NCBI GenBank assembly: GCA_955652845.1
Contig: CATPBY010000110.1
Coordinates: 1 to 9,355 of the forward strand
Direction of reading: 5' to 3'
Origin: an uncultured Terriglobales bacterium
GTDB taxonomy: Bacteria > Acidobacteriota > Terriglobia > Terriglobales > Acidobacteriaceae
DNA length: 9,355 bases
The translations under genes and the position numbers were made by a program. Under the pieces are notes generated by a model. It was given only the letters and a program-made list of their open reading frames with translations. It had not been told where the DNA came from and did not search any database. Of the stretch, positions 6,166 through 9,355 are shown in pieces (the stretch's first letter is position 1; each line of letters starts with the position of its first letter).

Positions 6166-7257
6166 ATGGGCAGGACTGAGAAAATCACTGCCGCAATAAG
6201 GCAAGCGGCATACGATGCCGGCTTTGATCTCGCGGGTATAGCGCCGGTCCGCGATTTTCCTGAGCTGGAATATTTCCCGAAGTGGATCGCCGCCGGCCAC
6301 GCCGGCGAGATGAAATACATGGAAGCGCAAAGCGAGACCGGGGACTTTAAGCGCGCTTCCCTTCGATCTACAGTGCCCTGGGCTCGTAGTGTGATCGTGT
6401 GTGCCATTAACTACAACGTGGCGGCGCCTTATTCAATCGAAGCCGACGATTCTCAGCGTGGCTGGATTTCGCGTTATGCCTGGGGCCGCGACGATTATCA
6501 CGAAGCGGTTATGCGGCTATTGCGCGCGGTTGAACTCAGATTGCGAACCTACTGCGATCCGAGTGAAAAGCCTTCGCTCCAAACTCGTTGCTATGTCGAT
6601 ACCGGCCCGCTCGTTGAACGGGTTTACGCGAAATATGCCGGCGTGGGATGGATCGGAAAAAATACCTGCATCCTGAATCAGAAACTGGGGTCGTGGCTCT
6701 TCCTCGGCGTCATTCTGACCTCGCTCGAACCGGAACCCGACGTGCCCGCGGCGGACCGCTGCGGAACTTGCACCCGATGCATCGACGCCTGTCCCACCAA
6801 CGCGCTCATCGCGCCTTATCAACTGGATTCGAACAAGTGCATTTCTTATTTAACGATCGAGAAGCGCGGCACAATTCCTGTAGAAATGCGCGAGGGCATG
6901 GGCCGCCATGTCTTTGGCTGCGATATTTGTCAGGATGTCTGTCCCTGGAACCGCAGATCTCCGATCACCAGCGCGCCGGAGTTTCAGCCGCGGAACGGAC
7001 TGGTGAATCCGGCGCTGGATTGGGTTGCTGAGATGACTGCCGAACAATTCCGCGAGGCGTTTCGGGCATCGCCGGTGCGCCGCGCCAAGCGCGCTGGTCT
7101 AAGAAGAAATGCGGTCATTGCCATGGGAAACAGTAGAGATCAGCGCTTTGCGCCCGCACTGGAGAAATTGGCGGTCGATGATGACACCGCCGTCGCCGAG
7201 GCGGCGCAGTGGGCAAAGAAGAATCTCGACGCCGGGAACTGTTCGTCTGGAAAGTGA
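6166..7257 (+). CDS. queG: Epoxyqueuosine reductase QueG
   Basis: QueG reduces epoxyqueuosine to queuosine at position 34 of GUN-anticodon tRNAs, using a cobalamin cofactor and two 4Fe-4S clusters, in the cytoplasm. The 363-residue length is normal. The N-terminal cobalamin-binding domain contains the CYVDTGP motif with the conserved aspartate D145 thought to donate a proton, followed by VGWIGKNT. The ferredoxin-like part has C199-x2-C202-x2-C205-x3-C209, a further C225, and C252-x2-C255-x3-C259 followed by PW, giving all the cluster ligands expected. The C-terminal region (about 311-357, RNAVIAMGN...) is a HEAT-like repeat that helps bind tRNA. ATG 6166 gives the usual N-terminus; the ribosome binding site is poor. 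The gene is divergent from the HELLE-motif gene and 81 bp before the peptidase/TPR gene. No other queuosine gene is in the window. Confidence 0.97.
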   Translation: MGRTEKITAAIRQAAYDAGFDLAGIAPVRDFPELEYFPKWIAAGHAGEMKYMEAQSETGDFKRASLRSTVPWARSVIVCAINYNVAAPYSIEADDSQRGWISRYAWGRDDYHEAVMRLLRAVELRLRTYCDPSEKPSLQTRCYVDTGPLVERVYAKYAGVGWIGKNTCILNQKLGSWLFLGVILTSLEPEPDVPAADRCGTCTRCIDACPTNALIAPYQLDSNKCISYLTIEKRGTIPVEMREGMGRHVFGCDICQDVCPWNRRSPITSAPEFQPRNGLVNPALDWVAEMTAEQFREAFRASPVRRAKRAGLRRNAVIAMGNSRDQRFAPALEKLAVDDDTAVAEAAQWAKKNLDAGNCSSGK

Positions 7258-7338
7258 GAACTGAATTCTGTTCCGATCCCGTGCCTACACTGCGTGATAG
7301 CATTTCTTTTGATTTGGAAACCACAGCGTGATGACGCT

Positions 7339-9355
7339 ATGAGCGAGCGCTTTCCATGGCGGCAATTTTCGCACGCTCTCCTACTTTGCGTACTCACTGC
7401 TTTCACCATGGCGTCCGCCCACGCCGCCGACAAGGAACCGCAGTGGATTCGCGTCAACTCTGGCCACTTCTCCGTGCTTACCGACGCGGGTGAGAAAAAA
7501 GGCCGCGAATTGGTTCTGCGTTTTGAGCAGATGCGCTCCATCTTCGCCCAGCTTCTGATGAAAACGCGGGTCAAAATGCCAGAACCGCTGGATATCATCG
7601 CTCTCAAAAGTGACAGGGAGTTTGTGGCGGTGACGCCTGTCCGGCAGGGACAACCCGTTAACAAGCCGGGGTTTTTCCTTGCGGGCGAAGACCGCAATTA
7701 TATCGTCTTAAATCTTTCCGAGGACGAAAGCTGGCACGTAATATCTCACGAATTTGCGCATCTGTTGTTGAACTACAACTATCCGCCTACCCAGGGATGG
7801 TTCGATGAAGGCTTTGCCGAATATTTTTCCAGCCTGGAGTTGGACAACAAGCAGGCACGGATGGGAGGCGATCCTGAACTGAAGCTGTCATGGGAAAAAG
7901 ATCTGGTGGGCAATCAGCGTGAAATCCTCCACCCGCCGAGGTCACTTACTGATCTTCTTAGCACACCAGTCTGGCTGGGAATGCCTGACCTGTTCACCAT
8001 GAAGCACGACGTTACTTCCTACCAGGAAGGTACACATCATACGCTGCTCTATGCCCAATCCTGGATCGTTGTGCACTATCTGCTTCACAAGAACAAGTTG
8101 ACGGAAACCGGGAAATATTTTGACCTGGTGCAGAACCAGAACGTGCCAGTGAGCGATGCCATCCAGCAAGCCTATGGTATGAGCACGGTTCAGTTCGAAC
8201 AGGCGGTGAAGGATTATTTCCACTCGCTCGAGCCTCTGTTTACGGCACAAGACGCGGCCAGGCTCCCGAACACAACCGACCCTGGCGGACAGATGTACCA
8301 AATCTCCGCGACGCTTGGCCCCGACGATGTCGGTAGCAGCGTGGTGGCGGTTCCTCCGCCCGAAGCCGCCGCCCTGCAGGCGGAAATGGCAGTGCGCTTG
8401 CCCGAGCACCGCGAGCAGGCCCTGAAAGAGCTCAGCACCATAGTGAGCCAGCCAAAGCTCGACAATGCGATCGCGCATCGCGCCTTAGCCTGGAGTCACC
8501 TTGAAAAGAACGAATTCGAGCCTGCTAGCGAAGAACTAAACAAAGCATCTGAACTGGATCCTAGAGACCCATGGGTGCGCTATTACCTGGCGCTGGTCAA
8601 GTATCATGCGGCCCAATCGGGCGGAGAGGAAGTTCACGGGCTTTCCAACATGATTCAGGATCTGCGAGCAGTGCTCGATTGGAATCCCAGTTTTGCCGAG
8701 GCCTACAACATGCTCGCCATGGCACGGCTGGAGGGTGGGGGAGTCAATTCGGCGATGGAATCGATGCGGGAGGCAATCCAGCTTAGCCCGCGGAACGAAA
8801 ATTATCTGCTGAATCTGGCGCAGATCGAGATGGCCGGCAAAAAATGGGACGACGCAACTGCGTTGCTCGAGCGCCTCAAAAGCAGCCAGAATCCGCAAAT
8901 CGCGCGTACTGCTAAAAAAGACTTAAGTGATCTGCCAACCCTGAAGAAATATGGACGCCTTCCCCAGGCTGAGGCGCCACCGCAACCCTCGGCCGGCGCA
9001 AAATCTGCGGGCGCGCAGAATTTGCAAACAGACGATGATTCCACTGGGGAGCATTTGCCGACCGCTCCTGTCGAAACGCTTCCCGATCAACGCAAAGTAC
9101 AATTTCTAAAAGGAAAGCTGCTTAAGGTGGATTGTTCACAAACCCCGGTAGCTATTCTGTCCGTCGCTTCCGGCGCGAAAATCTTGAAATTGCGGGCAGA
9201 AAATCTTAAGACGCTTACGCTGATCGGCGCTGATGCGTTTTCCTGCCAACATCCTGGCGGAGATGTTCGGCTTCCACAAGGCGGAGTTTTTCCAGCTCGA
9301 TCCAGCGGAAGCGGCGGCCGTCCATCAGGCTCCCAAGGTGAAGTTCTAACTCCCA
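7339..9355 (+). CDS. Secreted metallopeptidase-like (DUF1570 / peptidase MA type) protein with TPR repeats; end disrupted or partial
   Basis: ATG 7339 opens a frame that has no stop before the window end (672 codons). A signal peptide (basic start, hydrophobic residues ~13-25, cleavage near AHA-A at 29-30) predicts export to the periplasm or outside. The gluzincin-type zinc site is HEFAH (137-141) with GWFDEGFAEYF following, where E157 or E161 would be the third ligand. Conserved IISHEFAH and FDEGFAEYFSS are typical of DUF1570/peptidase MA proteins. TPR-like helical repeats follow at about 375-408 (ending ELDP), 454-485 (ending QLSP) and 487-517. After a proline/alanine linker comes a small beta domain starting near KGKLLKVDCSQ. 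This domain appears intact only to ADAFSC (codons ending 9246); beyond that the frame gives glycine/serine-rich sequence unlike protein, while another frame looks coding. The alternative start TTG 7309 is less likely, since ATG 7339 gives a cleaner signal peptide. Substrate unknown. Confidence 0.88.
   Translation, partial: MSERFPWRQFSHALLLCVLTAFTMASAHAADKEPQWIRVNSGHFSVLTDAGEKKGRELVLRFEQMRSIFAQLLMKTRVKMPEPLDIIALKSDREFVAVTPVRQGQPVNKPGFFLAGEDRNYIVLNLSEDESWHVISHEFAHLLLNYNYPPTQGWFDEGFAEYFSSLELDNKQARMGGDPELKLSWEKDLVGNQREILHPPRSLTDLLSTPVWLGMPDLFTMKHDVTSYQEGTHHTLLYAQSWIVVHYLLHKNKLTETGKYFDLVQNQNVPVSDAIQQAYGMSTVQFEQAVKDYFHSLEPLFTAQDAARLPNTTDPGGQMYQISATLGPDDVGSSVVAVPPPEAAALQAEMAVRLPEHREQALKELSTIVSQPKLDNAIAHRALAWSHLEKNEFEPASEELNKASELDPRDPWVRYYLALVKYHAAQSGGEEVHGLSNMIQDLRAVLDWNPSFAEAYNMLAMARLEGGGVNSAMESMREAIQLSPRNENYLLNLAQIEMAGKKWDDATALLERLKSSQNPQIARTAKKDLSDLPTLKKYGRLPQAEAPPQPSAGAKSAGAQNLQTDDDSTGEHLPTAPVETLPDQRKVQFLKGKLLKVDCSQTPVAILSVASGAKILKLRAENLKTLTLIGADAFSCQHPGGDVRLPQGGVFPARSSGSGGRPSGSQGEVLTP
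9233..9349 (+). other. Coding-like segment in a second frame at the end of the peptidase/TPR gene
   Basis: From about 9233 to TAA at 9347-9349 the frame one base later than the peptidase frame reads MRFPANILAEMF and ends APKVKF. It has balanced amino-acid content, helical character and high-GC third positions, whereas the peptidase frame here yields glycine, serine and arginine runs. I do not recognise the protein it belongs to. It is either the displaced C-terminus of another gene brought in by a deletion or chimeric join, or a frame-shifted end of this gene. It is too short (38 codons) to call a gene. Confidence 0.5.

Noticed and set aside
7140..7697. Minus-strand open frame of 185 codons across the queG end and peptidase start
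   Set aside because: It runs antisense to two well-supported genes and shows arginine/serine-rich shadow composition.
7942..8478. Minus-strand open frame of 178 codons inside the peptidase/TPR gene
   Set aside because: It is the reverse-strand shadow of the metallopeptidase region; no start signal or motif supports it.
1..9355. A defence island, phage, transposon or biosynthetic cluster
   Set aside because: No transposase, integrase, terminal repeats, array repeats, or effector-sensor gene pair is seen; the recognised genes are ordinary repair, tRNA-modification, envelope and secreted-protein genes.

Overview
The window looks like a chromosomal segment of a Gram-negative bacterium, most probably an acidobacterium (Terriglobia/Koribacter-like). 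This is inferred from moderately high GC, an LptC-type protein (so an outer membrane with LPS), a tandem DUF507 pair, and secreted DUF1570/TPR-type proteins of a kind common in that phylum. No 16S or other decisive marker is present. Gene density is high, and I see no insertion sequence, CRISPR array, tRNA, rRNA or phage gene.

Layout from left to right. (1) 1-1059, minus: the N-terminal 353 residues of an LptC/OstA-like LPS-export protein, running off the left edge. (2) 1139-1996, plus: a soluble ABC ATPase with no permease beside it. Its last residues appear frame-shifted; the likely original stop is at 1920-1922. (3) 1944-3770, minus: recJ, the 5'-3' single-strand DNA exonuclease, convergent with the ABC gene. 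(4) 3864-4340, minus: an acidic 158-residue protein of unknown function, upstream of recJ. (5) 4532-4810 and 4807-5082, plus: two small helical DUF507 proteins with overlapping stop and start codons. (6) 5170-5979, minus: a 269-residue protein of unknown function with a zincin-like HELLE motif and a CxxC pair, with a strong ribosome binding site and a clear intrinsic terminator. (7) 6166-7257, plus: queG, epoxyqueuosine reductase, the last step of queuosine tRNA modification. (8) 7339 to the right edge, plus: a secreted HEFAH metallopeptidase-like protein (DUF1570/peptidase MA type) with C-terminal TPR repeats. Its last ~35 codons look disrupted.

The genes do not form one pathway. They are mostly single housekeeping or accessory units in divergent or convergent pairs; the only tight transcriptional unit is the DUF507 pair. 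The main items for a second look are the HELLE-motif protein, the frame disruption at the ABC gene's 3' end, the coding-frame switch at the right edge, the DUF507 duplication, and an 11-bp motif shared by two upstream regions. I do not see a convincing multi-gene novel system such as a defence island.
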